In this document: positions 1 to 5,619 of the stretch, piece by piece | Layout: the number at the start of each line of letters is the position of its first letter | Numbering within the stretch: position 1 is the stretch's first letter | NCBI GenBank assembly: GCA_964522975.1 | Contig: CAZFXK010000080.1 | Span: forward strand, 1-11,484 | Length of the DNA stretch: 11,484 nucleotides | Origin: Bacteroides_E sp964522975 | GTDB lineage: Bacteria > Bacteroidota > Bacteroidia > Bacteroidales > Bacteroidaceae | Direction: 5' to 3' | Notes under the pieces: model-generated | Seen by the model: the letters and a program-made list of their open reading frames with translations, nothing else | Told to the model about the DNA's origin: nothing | The model's database searches: none | Program-made: the position numbers and the translations under genes

Positions 1-39
1 TTTTGTATTGAAGATTAATACCTTTCTATAAGATTTCAT
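1..39 (-). CDS. 5' end of a gene leaving the window, YjbQ/UPF0047-like by resemblance
   Basis: Only 13 codons are present (MKSYRKVLIFNTK), starting at the ATG at 39-37 and running off the left edge. A very good ribosome binding site (GAGGAGG) lies 9 bases upstream, which makes the start convincing. The residues resemble the N-terminus of YjbQ/UPF0047 proteins (secondary thiamine-phosphate synthase type), which often begin with an MKSYxxxLxFNTxxR pattern. That is recognition from a very short stretch, so the family call is tentative while the presence of a gene start is fairly secure. A Fur-type palindrome lies 31-45 bases upstream of the ATG. Confidence 0.45.
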   Translation of the reverse strand, partial: MKSYRKVLIFNTK

Positions 40-69
40 TCGCCTAACCTCCTCTTGAAGCATCAAACT

Positions 70-84
70 GTATAATAATTATCA
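70..84 (-). promoter_or_regulatory. candidate Fur/PerR-family operator
   Basis: On the minus strand this reads TGATAATTATTATAC, close to the 7-1-7 Fur-family consensus TGATAATnATTATCA: the left half is perfect and five of seven bases match in the right half. It overlaps a possible -10 hexamer (TATTAT) for the gene starting at 39, the position expected of a repressor site. The region is AT-rich, so chance cannot be excluded. Confidence 0.3.
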
Positions 85-144
85 TTCTAAACAACATGAA
101 GGGTCTCGAGTGATTCGAAATACAAATCCTTCGCTTTGCCCAGA

Positions 145-190
145 TAAAAAAACGGGGAAAGTGCTTTTCCACACAGTTTCGTGTCCCCGT
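145..190 (-). terminator. Rho-independent terminator, minus strand
   Basis: On the minus strand a 7-bp stem ACGGGGA/TCCCCGT (190-184 and 158-152) closes a 25-base loop and is followed directly by seven T residues (151-145). It begins 2 bases after the stop codon of the DHH-protein remnant, so it is probably that gene's original terminator. The long loop contains smaller possible pairings and is slightly unusual. Confidence 0.6.
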
Positions 191-191
191 G

Positions 192-321
192 TTATGTGCC
201 ATATGCGGCAAACAATATATTCCCCTTGCCACCCTTTTTATACCCCGCATAGGCTAAAGCCGAACATATTGAATCTAAATCAGGGTTTTTTATGCCCTAT
301 GATATAAATTGTTTCTTTCAT
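192..321 (-). pseudogene. remnant of a DHH-family (Mn-dependent inorganic pyrophosphatase-like) gene
   Basis: From the ATG at 321 the minus strand reads MKETIYIIGHKKP and then a stop. Removing one A from the A6 run just before CCCTGA gives IYIIGHKNPDLDSICSA, continuing through LAYAGYKKGGKGNILFAAYGT to a stop at 194-192. GHKNPDxDS is the signature N-terminal metal-binding motif of manganese-dependent inorganic pyrophosphatases and related DHH proteins. Those proteins are about 300 residues or longer, so only about 42 codons remain. The gene therefore carries a +1 homopolymer frameshift and has lost nearly all of its body, with the remnant ending next to a terminator. A GGAGG lies 12 bases upstream of the ATG. 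The family call rests on one strong motif. Confidence 0.6.
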
Positions 322-469
322 TCCTATCCCCGGCCTCCAAAGCTCAACCTGCTATGCCGCCCACCATAGTTTGTTCTTCATTTCAAGGATACCCATTCTT
401 ACTTTTCAATATCTATGAAATAAAATGAATTTTAAAACTAAAACATGAAATAATGTGTGTAAGGTGAAT

Positions 470-513
470 ATTCCAGCGGCACAGAGCCACGATTCCGGTA
501 GCACAGAGCCACT
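470..513. repeat. two tandem 22-bp subterminal repeats of the MITE-like element
   Basis: The units at 470-491 and 492-513 match at 18 of 22 positions, with the pattern ATTCC(A/G)G(C/T)(G/A)GCACAGAGCCAC. A diverged unit in inverted orientation lies at the other end (673-694). Multiple such units at the ends are typical transposase-binding sites in IS21-like elements. Confidence 0.6.
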
Positions 514-541
514 TTGATTTTGCCTGATTGACAATTCTTGG

Positions 542-610
542 AAGCATGTATATTTGTCAAGGCCTTGCCGCTACAGCGGTGCGTAGCAGCCTTTATAAAT
601 ATACATGCTT
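542..610. repeat. large internal hairpin of the MITE-like element
   Basis: Perfect 14-bp arms, AAGCATGTATATTT (542-555) and its complement (597-610), are separated by 41 bases. Inside, after a 3x3 internal loop, AAGGC (559-563) pairs with GCCTT (589-593). The apical 25 bases can fold in two alternative ways, CCGC/GCGG or GCTAC/GTAGC. Either strand would give a long stable RNA or DNA hairpin. Confidence 0.7.
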
Positions 611-699
611 TCGATAAACTTTAAAGTAAGCAAAATCAAACATAATTTAACTGTCTCCCTATGGTCGGACAAGTGGTTCAATAAGAACCGGAATATTCA

Positions 700-1117
700 T
701 AAGGTTACCTTGACATGTGAGGGGAGGACTATTTTGAAAAATAACGTGCGTGCATTAAGAAAGAAAATGGGTTTAATACAGGCAGAACTTGGAAAGCTTG
801 CAGGGGGTATCAAGGCATGCTATAAATGCAATTGAGACCGGTAAGTTTGATCCATCTATTCGTCTTGCATATTCTCTTTCAAAAATCTTCTCTAAAAAAA
901 TTGAGGAGATGTTCGATTTTGAGGATAATTGAATCATGATTTGTAAAAGTATATCGAATACAATGAATTGAAAGGAGAATTAAGCAATAAAATTTTTACG
1001 ATACCCATTTGTTAACGGTATTTTTGTGAGCATATTCTCGTCATTTTATGCTTTCATTTTAATTGCCACTTCTAATCATATTGAGTTTCGGAACATTCTA
1101 TATTACACAAAAGCCAG
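700..1117 (+). repeat. left copy of a ~0.42-kb imperfect direct repeat flanking the restriction-modification block
   Basis: This stretch aligns with 10584-11000 in the same orientation at about 93% identity by eye. The differences are roughly two dozen scattered substitutions and a single 1-base indel. Similarity also reaches a few bases left of the MITE (about 451-464), which shows the element inserted into this copy. The repeat covers the XRE gene and the first half of the first membrane-protein gene; past 1117 the two copies diverge abruptly. Confidence 0.85.
734..932 (+). pseudogene. XRE-family regulator, frameshifted
   Basis: The TTG start at 734 has a good ribosome binding site (AGGGGAGG). 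The reading begins MKNNVRALRKKMGLIQAEL, the start of a small Cro/CI-type helix-turn-helix protein. At the codons after KLAG the sequence has five G's where the intact copy at 10618-10815 has GGGA, a net 1-base insertion, and translation stops after 33 codons. In the shifted frame the rest is well preserved (AINAIETGKFDPSIRLAYS and on to FDFEDN, stop at 930-932), so the damage is recent. An intact product would be 65 residues, probably repressing its own operon with the membrane genes. The MITE lies just upstream. Confidence 0.85.
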
Positions 1118-1274
1118 AGACGCAAACAGTAATAATCTGAGTATATGGGGTGAATTTCTTTATAGTGGAAATCAAAAATACATAGGTATGACTATGATAG
1201 CATTATCTATTTTAATCATTATCCTGTTGATGTCTAGAAAAACCTGTATGAAGAATACCATGTGGAAATATTGA
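987..1274 (+). CDS. small two-helix membrane protein whose ATG start has been lost
   Basis: By comparison with the copy at 10870, translation should begin at 987, after AAAGGAG with 9 bases of spacing. Here the start codon is ATA rather than ATG. Read from there the protein is 95 residues, with one hydrophobic segment at about residues 12-29, a polar middle, and a second at about 70-86, ending in a basic cytoplasmic-type tail. The only other start is GTG at 1026, which trims the N-terminus by 13 residues and lacks an obvious ribosome binding site. Expression is probably low or absent. I do not recognise the family. Its partner gene overlaps its 3' end, and an XRE gene precedes it, an arrangement common for small self-regulated membrane cassettes in Firmicutes. 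Confidence 0.5.
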   Translation: MKFLRYPFVNGIFVSIFSSFYAFILIATSNHIEFRNILYYTKARDANSNNLSIWGEFLYSGNQKYIGMTMIALSILIIILLMSRKTCMKNTMWKY

Positions 1275-1450
1275 GTAAATGTCTTTTAACTGCTGGATTC
1301 ATCACTATTTGTTTAGTAGCACTATTCTTTTTTCTTATTTTAAGCGAACCGATAGCAATAGTGGAAAAGATTACTCTGTTTGCAATATTGCACTGGATGC
1401 CAATACTTGTAGCCGATTTAATTTATATTATCACCTATCGTACAAGATGA
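1262..1450 (+). CDS. small membrane protein, unknown function
   Basis: A GTG-started ORF of 62 residues overlaps the end of the preceding gene by 13 bases, which suggests translational coupling. There are two hydrophobic segments, about residues 8-28 (rich in Leu, Phe and Ile) and 36-58, then a short YRTR tail, so it is probably a two-pass membrane protein. No motif points to a function. The right-hand copy of the cassette lacks this gene. It would be expressed from the damaged XRE operon, so its expression is doubtful. Confidence 0.5.
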   Translation: MEILSKCLLTAGFITICLVALFFFLILSEPIAIVEKITLFAILHWMPILVADLIYIITYRTR

Positions 1451-1564
1451 AATAAAATTATGCAAGGGGTGCAAAACATTAATAGCTCTTTTCGATTTGG
1501 GATGTTTTATGATATTCTAATGCAACTGAGCTTTATAAACAAAAAATTAGCAAATAGTTTTAAA

Positions 1565-1678
1565 TCAAGGGTTATTTATATTTAAAAATGCTTGACTATC
1601 ACCCTGGATGTTAAACGGGTAGTCTTCATAAGCAGCGGGGAACATCAGGCAGTAACCGATGATTTTCTGTCGGGTCAT
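1565..1678 (-). pseudogene. N-terminal fragment of a MmcQ/YjbR-like protein
   Basis: On the minus strand the ATG at 1678 follows a strong AGGAGG with 8 bases of spacing. It encodes 37 residues beginning MTRQKIIGYCLMFPAAYEDY. This closely matches the start of MmcQ/YjbR family proteins (a small DNA-binding-like CyaY fold of about 110-120 residues, often beginning M-x-R-x-x-I-x-x-YC-L-x-x-P-x-x-x-x-DYPF). After PFNIQGDSQAF the similarity stops and a TGA ends the ORF at 1565, so about two thirds of the gene is missing. The ATG overlaps the last codon of the upstream Imm5-like remnant (ATGA), so the two were once co-translated. Confidence 0.65.
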
Positions 1679-2031
1679 AGACTGTGCCTCCTACCGAAAA
1701 CGTACCAACAAATCTCGTCCCGAAGCCGCTGGTTGTCAAGCACTAGCTCCCGAATTGCTTCAGGTAACCAGCTTCGCTACCATTCGCATTTAGCAACCCT
1801 CGCCGCTTCCTTGGATTGCATCACCCCGATTTCACCTTTCGCCCAAGTGCATATAACTTCTACCGCAAGTTGAGGACAGTTATCGTCAGGACAAACAGCT
1901 TCAAATATCAGCAGAACGTGTTCAACGCAATCAGCCATCCAAAGAGCCAACAGGCGATGGGTGTCATCTGTCATCATGCCTCCCCTGCGGATTAGGATGA
2001 ACCACTTGTCGCGGACTTTTGGTAGAATCAT
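1675..2031 (-). pseudogene. decayed Imm5-like putative immunity protein gene
   Basis: From the ATG at 2031 the minus strand encodes 84 residues including IRRGGMMTDDTHRLLALW, then MADCVEHVLLIFEA, PDDNCPQLAVEVICTWAKGEI and an Ala-rich helix. This is the conserved layout of the Imm5-like 'putative immunity protein' family. An amber codon at 1777-1779 stops it. The same frame continues for 33 codons (LPEAIRELVLDNQRLRD and on to HSL) and ends by overlapping the MmcQ/YjbR start. Family members are longer, as I recall, with an extended Ala/His-rich helical region that is nearly absent here, so an internal deletion probably accompanies the stop. It follows the Vsr gene by about 20 bases in the same orientation and could be operon cargo or older chromosomal sequence. 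Confidence 0.55.
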
Positions 2032-2081
2032 ACGCTGTGCCTTGACTTCTTACTTACTAAACATATTACCGAGTTTTTCGA

Positions 2082-2459
2082 TTAGCGCAGACAGGTTTTT
2101 TTCAGTTCGCATTCCCAAATTCGCAGAACCGTCCAGCCACGCCTTTCAAACGCCCCTGTGACCACCTTGTCACGAGCTATGTTCCTTTCACGCTTCGCTG
2201 TCCAGAATTCCTCGTTCTGCTTCGGTCTAGTATTTCGGCAATCGTGACCGTGCCAGAAGCACCCACCGACGAACACGGCAATTCGCCGCTTTGGGAAGAC
2301 GAAATCAGGGTGTCCCTTGACTGGGTAATTTCTCCTCCAGCCCTTTATGTCTTGCTTTGCAAAGACCTCAACCGACTGTATTTCGGTGGATTTGTTGCCT
2401 TTGAAACGAACCTTGCTCATAACCACGGAGTGCGTAGTCTTGTCAAAAACATCAGCCAT
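2082..2459 (-). CDS. vsr: very short patch repair (Vsr) endonuclease, C-terminus altered by an A-run
   Basis: Vsr nicks 5' of the T in T:G mismatches that arise when 5-methylcytosine deaminates, starting short-patch repair. The 125 residues start MADVFDKTTHSVVMSKV, like E. coli Vsr. They include HPDFVFP with the metal-binding Asp (D52), the hallmark GCFWHGHDC (66-74), EFW (84-86) and WECELK (115-120). The core is complete. The annotated end TCLR follows a run of seven A's. One more A, or a -1 slip there, would give ELKKNLSALIEKLGNMFSK ending at 2050, which looks like a normal Vsr C-terminal helix. It lies 19 bases after the GIY-YIG gene with an AGAGGCGG ribosome binding site. The two C5 methyltransferases upstream in the operon explain its presence. 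Confidence 0.9.
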   Translation of the reverse strand: MADVFDKTTHSVVMSKVRFKGNKSTEIQSVEVFAKQDIKGWRRNYPVKGHPDFVFPKRRIAVFVGGCFWHGHDCRNTRPKQNEEFWTAKRERNIARDKVVTGAFERRGWTVLRIWECELKKTCLR

Positions 2460-2478
2460 ACAAACCGCCTCTGGATAA

Positions 2479-3684
2479 CTATCCCGTCTTAATTATCATC
2501 TTCATGGCGGGGTCGTACCGATAATGCTCAATCTCCTTTTTTACGATAAGCTGTATCACGTCCTCAATGACCGATAAGGGAACAGTAAACCATTCGCGCG
2601 GGTAGTGCTTTATCCCTTGGTCATCTCGAATTTCTAACTGGAGGTTGCATCCACCGAAAAAACGATGGATATTCGCCTCAAGGTAAGACACGTCCAAGTT
2701 GTAACAGCGGGCTGTCAGAACCACCTCTACGTCACTCATAAGGTAGGTGGGCTCTTTCGCCGCATTTTGTATACGGGTTGTCACATCGCCAGAGCAGTAA
2801 CCGATTTTATAAAGATTGCGTATCTGGCGAATCTTAGGGTTTCGGCTCAAGCTCCTCAAAACGTAAATGTACCCGTTTTGCACGTCATCCGGCTCAATTT
2901 TCGGTGTACCGTCATCGTTCACTTGTATGTCACTGATGCCGAACCCGTCAATCCGCATTGCGTTGGTGAGCGAGCGGAATAACATCGTTGATTCCGTGCC
3001 ATTGTCAAAGATACACCGAGTTCGTCCGTCTTTTCTGCGATAAATTTGCCCTGCATAGGTTTTTTCTGTAAGACTGGCATTATCTACTTCCAAATAGAAT
3101 ACGACCCCGCGCAACACGAAGTAATAGCCTTTAACCAAGTCTTCTTGACCCTTGAATTCCACCAGTCTTCGACGCCCGCTTTCAAGATCGGCGTGTATTT
3201 GCTTGAACGCCACTTCGTACATATCGAAATCTTTGCAAGCCTTACGGCGAGCTATATAATCAGGGCGCAACCTATCAGTTGGCTTGACATGGGAGAGTCT
3301 GAAGATGCTCTCGCCTTCCTCGTCGGAATCAAGCAAACCAAGTGGGTCCTCAGTCAGGAGTTCTTCAAGCGATATGGACTTTGTCTCTTCCGACTGAAGG
3401 AGGTTGTACATATCGTACTCGCGCAGAATCTTGACCTTCTCCGGGTCGGACCTAATACCCGACAACCTCGCCGCGAGGGTGTACTCGGTTATATCTCCTC
3501 CGTCGGCGCTTGGAAACCTGTGGTCATTATCCTCGTAGAACTGTGTAAGTTCTTGAAACTGCTCTATAAGCCTCCAATCTCCCTCACGCCGCTCTTGCTT
3601 TGAAGTCTCCTTGATGTCAAGCAATCCAAGCGAGTCACTATCGAAAATCTCCTGTAGTTTAGATTTGCGGCTTTCATCATCCAT
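2479..3684 (-). CDS. GIY-YIG (T5orf172/MUG113-type) nuclease protein, candidate restriction subunit
   Basis: The protein has 401 residues. The C-terminal part (about 271-380) is a GIY-YIG-type domain: GYIYVLRS (271-278), LYKIGY (291-296, the 'YIG' strand), R304, YLEANIHRFF (334-343, with E336 as the likely metal ligand) and REWFTVPL (363-370). All expected catalytic positions are present. The N-terminal 260 residues lack a clear enzyme motif. Residues 40-95 look like a small helical 'helicase-associated' unit (FYEDNDHRFPS...LAARLSGIRSD). Two copies of the motif LxExxxxDxLGLLD occur at 10-23 and 106-119. The ATG overlaps the helicase stop by 8 bases, implying coupled translation and a stoichiometric partnership. 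Its likely role is the DNA-cutting subunit acting with the helicase, inferred from context. Confidence 0.8.
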   Translation of the reverse strand: MDDESRKSKLQEIFDSDSLGLLDIKETSKQERREGDWRLIEQFQELTQFYEDNDHRFPSADGGDITEYTLAARLSGIRSDPEKVKILREYDMYNLLQSEETKSISLEELLTEDPLGLLDSDEEGESIFRLSHVKPTDRLRPDYIARRKACKDFDMYEVAFKQIHADLESGRRRLVEFKGQEDLVKGYYFVLRGVVFYLEVDNASLTEKTYAGQIYRRKDGRTRCIFDNGTESTMLFRSLTNAMRIDGFGISDIQVNDDGTPKIEPDDVQNGYIYVLRSLSRNPKIRQIRNLYKIGYCSGDVTTRIQNAAKEPTYLMSDVEVVLTARCYNLDVSYLEANIHRFFGGCNLQLEIRDDQGIKHYPREWFTVPLSVIEDVIQLIVKKEIEHYRYDPAMKMIIKTG

Positions 3685-5614
3685 TGGTCATCCCTCGCTT
3701 AACTTGCTTGAGATAAGCCAGAGCCTCGGCGAGCCTTCGCTCGTGCGGGTCAAGTGCATCAAGCGAAGGCGGACGGCGCATTGCCTTGGCAAACTCGTTT
3801 ATTTTCGGCCACAACAGAACCGCCTCGTCATCCGTCATACTGACCTTGAACGCAGAAATGCAGTCTTGAATCGACTTCAGCACCTTTGGCGTTATAGATT
3901 TAGATAGCACTTCAAACGCCTGCTGAAACGGATTTATCTCATCAATGAGGTCGATGTTCAGTTCCTCAATATTTATAAATTTCCCGCCCATGTCGATGAA
4001 GCGGCGATTTCCGACTTGCGTAACCGTGGCATGACGGGTAACTATGTCCGTAATGACGTGCTGTCTGACCTCTTCAACCTCGCCCTCAGAAAGATCGGGG
4101 TACTTGGTTAGGATGATTTTCGGTATCAACACCTTGTTAATGACTTCGGGGTCGATTGCACCGTTTACGGAATGGATGATATCTGGGTCTTGCAGAATAC
4201 TCGCCTTTAACTCAGTCAAGTCTGAATCGAGTATATTCTTTACCCTTTGGGTTGAGGGTTCGCGCAGACCGATGACACGGATGGTTCTATCATCATTGCC
4301 GCTTTTGTCCTCATCTGGCTTCTTAGGCTTGAAGTTGAAATTCGGCACAAGCACCTGCTCCATCAGCAACGAGGCCGTTATCGCTTTCAGTATATTGTTG
4401 ACAGACTCCACAACCTCATCGCTTTCCGCGTCAGGTTCGGCAATAAGGTTTGTAAACTGTGAATGTGCCTTGTTTGCGCTATCCCTCGTACAACGGCCGA
4501 TGATTTGGATAATCTCAGTTAAGGAGCCTCTGTAACCTACGGTCAAGGCGTGTTCGCAGAACGGCCAGTCAAAACCCTCCTTCGCCATACCAAGGGCGAT
4601 TATCAGGTCTACGTCATCAAGATTCTGGATGCCACGCAGATATGAAACGACTTTCTCACGGTCGGTGGCGTTATCGTTTACCAAATCCGCCACCTTGATT
4701 ATCTTGCAGTCAGAGTGTCTTTTAACGTAGATAATGTTCGTGGTCGGGTCGACCGTTTCCACTACTCCGATGGTATCAAGTATTGTGTCAACTTCGATGT
4801 ATTTATCTTTGGTCGATTCGCCGGAGGTCACACTTGGTATGTGGAGAATAGTCTTCTGGTCGGTGTCCAAGACCTCCGAAATGGCGGTGGTGTACTTGCC
4901 GGTATAGAAGTGGAAACCTATGCCCAGTGACTTCAAATATTTATAGCCGTTTAGCTGTTCATAGTAATTATAGGTTACCTTGTAGAACTTTGCCTCGTCT
5001 TCACCGGTCAACACGGGAATACCGTCCCCTCGAAAATACGAGCCAGTCATCGCCAAGATATGGACGTTCTGCTGCACCATCAGAGCCCGTACCAGTTCCC
5101 CCAATTTGCTCTCATAATCCGCAGAGACGTGGTGGAACTCGTCGACAGCCACTAAGCAATTCTTGAACTTTTCCGCTCCAGCTCTGTCGAAGGCAAACCG
5201 TAATGTGGCATGTGTGCATAACAGAATGGTATCCTCGTCGGATTCTAAAAAACTAATGAAGGCGTTTACTTTGCTGTTGCCCATGTCAGCGCCGGGTACG
5301 CAAAGGTTGTTTTTGTCCGGCACTGCCCAGTCGCTATGAAATCCGTTGGCAGTCAGTTTTGTCGATGCAAACGACTTCCCGATAGCACGTTCAGGAACGG
5401 CAACAATAACCTTCTTTACATCGCCCTCTTTCAGCTTGTCCAAGGCGATGAACATTAGCGCCCTCGACTTACCCGAAGCGGGTGGTGCTTTTATCAAGAG
5501 ATATTGGGATTTGCGAGCAGCGTAGGTACGAGCTTGCATTTCGCGCATACCCAGAGCGTCAACCTGTGTACTTTTTCCCGTAGCCTCATAGCTAATGTTT
5601 ACGATGTTACCCAT
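3677..5614 (-). CDS. SF2 DEAD/DEAH-type helicase (ResIII-like) of the restriction operon
   Basis: The protein has 645 residues. Superfamily 2 motifs appear in order: a Q-type region (MREMQARTY, 23-31), Walker A APPASGKS (43-50), motif Ia (VAVPERA), motif II DEFHH (158-162), motif III AMTGSYFRGD (188-197), motif V GMAKEGFDWP (342-351) and motif VI QIIGRCTRD (370-378) with both arginine fingers. The C-terminal 260 residues are mostly helical and have no nuclease motif that I can see. The DEFH box and sequence style resemble Type III restriction and other defence translocases. An ATP-driven DNA translocation or remodelling role is the simplest reading. The start follows TTGGAGGTT, located in the final codons of the preceding gene, with stop and ATG 5 bases apart. 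It overlaps the GIY-YIG gene at its 3' end. Confidence 0.88.
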   Translation of the reverse strand: MGNIVNISYEATGKSTQVDALGMREMQARTYAARKSQYLLIKAPPASGKSRALMFIALDKLKEGDVKKVIVAVPERAIGKSFASTKLTANGFHSDWAVPDKNNLCVPGADMGNSKVNAFISFLESDEDTILLCTHATLRFAFDRAGAEKFKNCLVAVDEFHHVSADYESKLGELVRALMVQQNVHILAMTGSYFRGDGIPVLTGEDEAKFYKVTYNYYEQLNGYKYLKSLGIGFHFYTGKYTTAISEVLDTDQKTILHIPSVTSGESTKDKYIEVDTILDTIGVVETVDPTTNIIYVKRHSDCKIIKVADLVNDNATDREKVVSYLRGIQNLDDVDLIIALGMAKEGFDWPFCEHALTVGYRGSLTEIIQIIGRCTRDSANKAHSQFTNLIAEPDAESDEVVESVNNILKAITASLLMEQVLVPNFNFKPKKPDEDKSGNDDRTIRVIGLREPSTQRVKNILDSDLTELKASILQDPDIIHSVNGAIDPEVINKVLIPKIILTKYPDLSEGEVEEVRQHVITDIVTRHATVTQVGNRRFIDMGGKFINIEELNIDLIDEINPFQQAFEVLSKSITPKVLKSIQDCISAFKVSMTDDEAVLLWPKINEFAKAMRRPPSLDALDPHERRLAEALAYLKQVKRGMTNG

Positions 5615-5619
5615 ATTGT

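Larger units (their letters stand above)
465..699. mobile_element. MITE-like non-autonomous insertion element (IS21-type ends) with 5-bp target duplication
   Basis: The element begins TGAATATTCC (465-474) and ends GGAATATTCA (690-699), a perfect 10-bp terminal inverted repeat. Both ends continue with an imperfect extension ending GA(R)CCAC. TAAGG directly abuts both ends (460-464 and 700-704), as a 5-bp target duplication would. The second copy of the downstream cassette supplies the empty site: around 10584-10588 TAAGG occurs once with matching flanks on both sides. The element has no transposase gene, so it would be mobilised in trans. Repeated subterminal GTGGCTC...GGAAT units and a short duplication are known features of IS21-family ends; that family assignment is an inference. 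It sits 34 bp upstream of the XRE pseudogene start and probably separates that gene from its promoter. A TTGACA (528-533) with TATATT or TATTTG 15-17 bases on could be an outward promoter. Confidence 0.65.

Noticed and set aside
44..250. 68-codon minus-strand ORF
   Set aside because: It runs through the terminator, the regulatory region and the ribosome binding site of the edge gene. The real coding trace there is the DHH remnant in another frame.
470..513. Possible CRISPR-like repeats
   Set aside because: There are only two directly abutting units with no spacers, and they belong to the end of the mobile element.
605..733. Upstream extension of the XRE reading frame from an ATG at 605
   Set aside because: This part lies inside the MITE and is absent from the intact copy. 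The TTG at 734 with its ribosome binding site is the true start.
1592..1873. 93-codon plus-strand ORF
   Set aside because: It is antisense to the MmcQ/YjbR and Imm5-like remnants, which have better motif support.
3046..3603. 185-codon plus-strand ORF
   Set aside because: It lies antisense inside the GIY-YIG gene, has no ribosome binding site or family resemblance, and is a by-product of that gene's codon use.
4044..4535. 163-codon plus-strand ORF
   Set aside because: It is antisense to the C-terminal half of the helicase gene; its Ser/Leu-rich composition is typical of a shadow frame.
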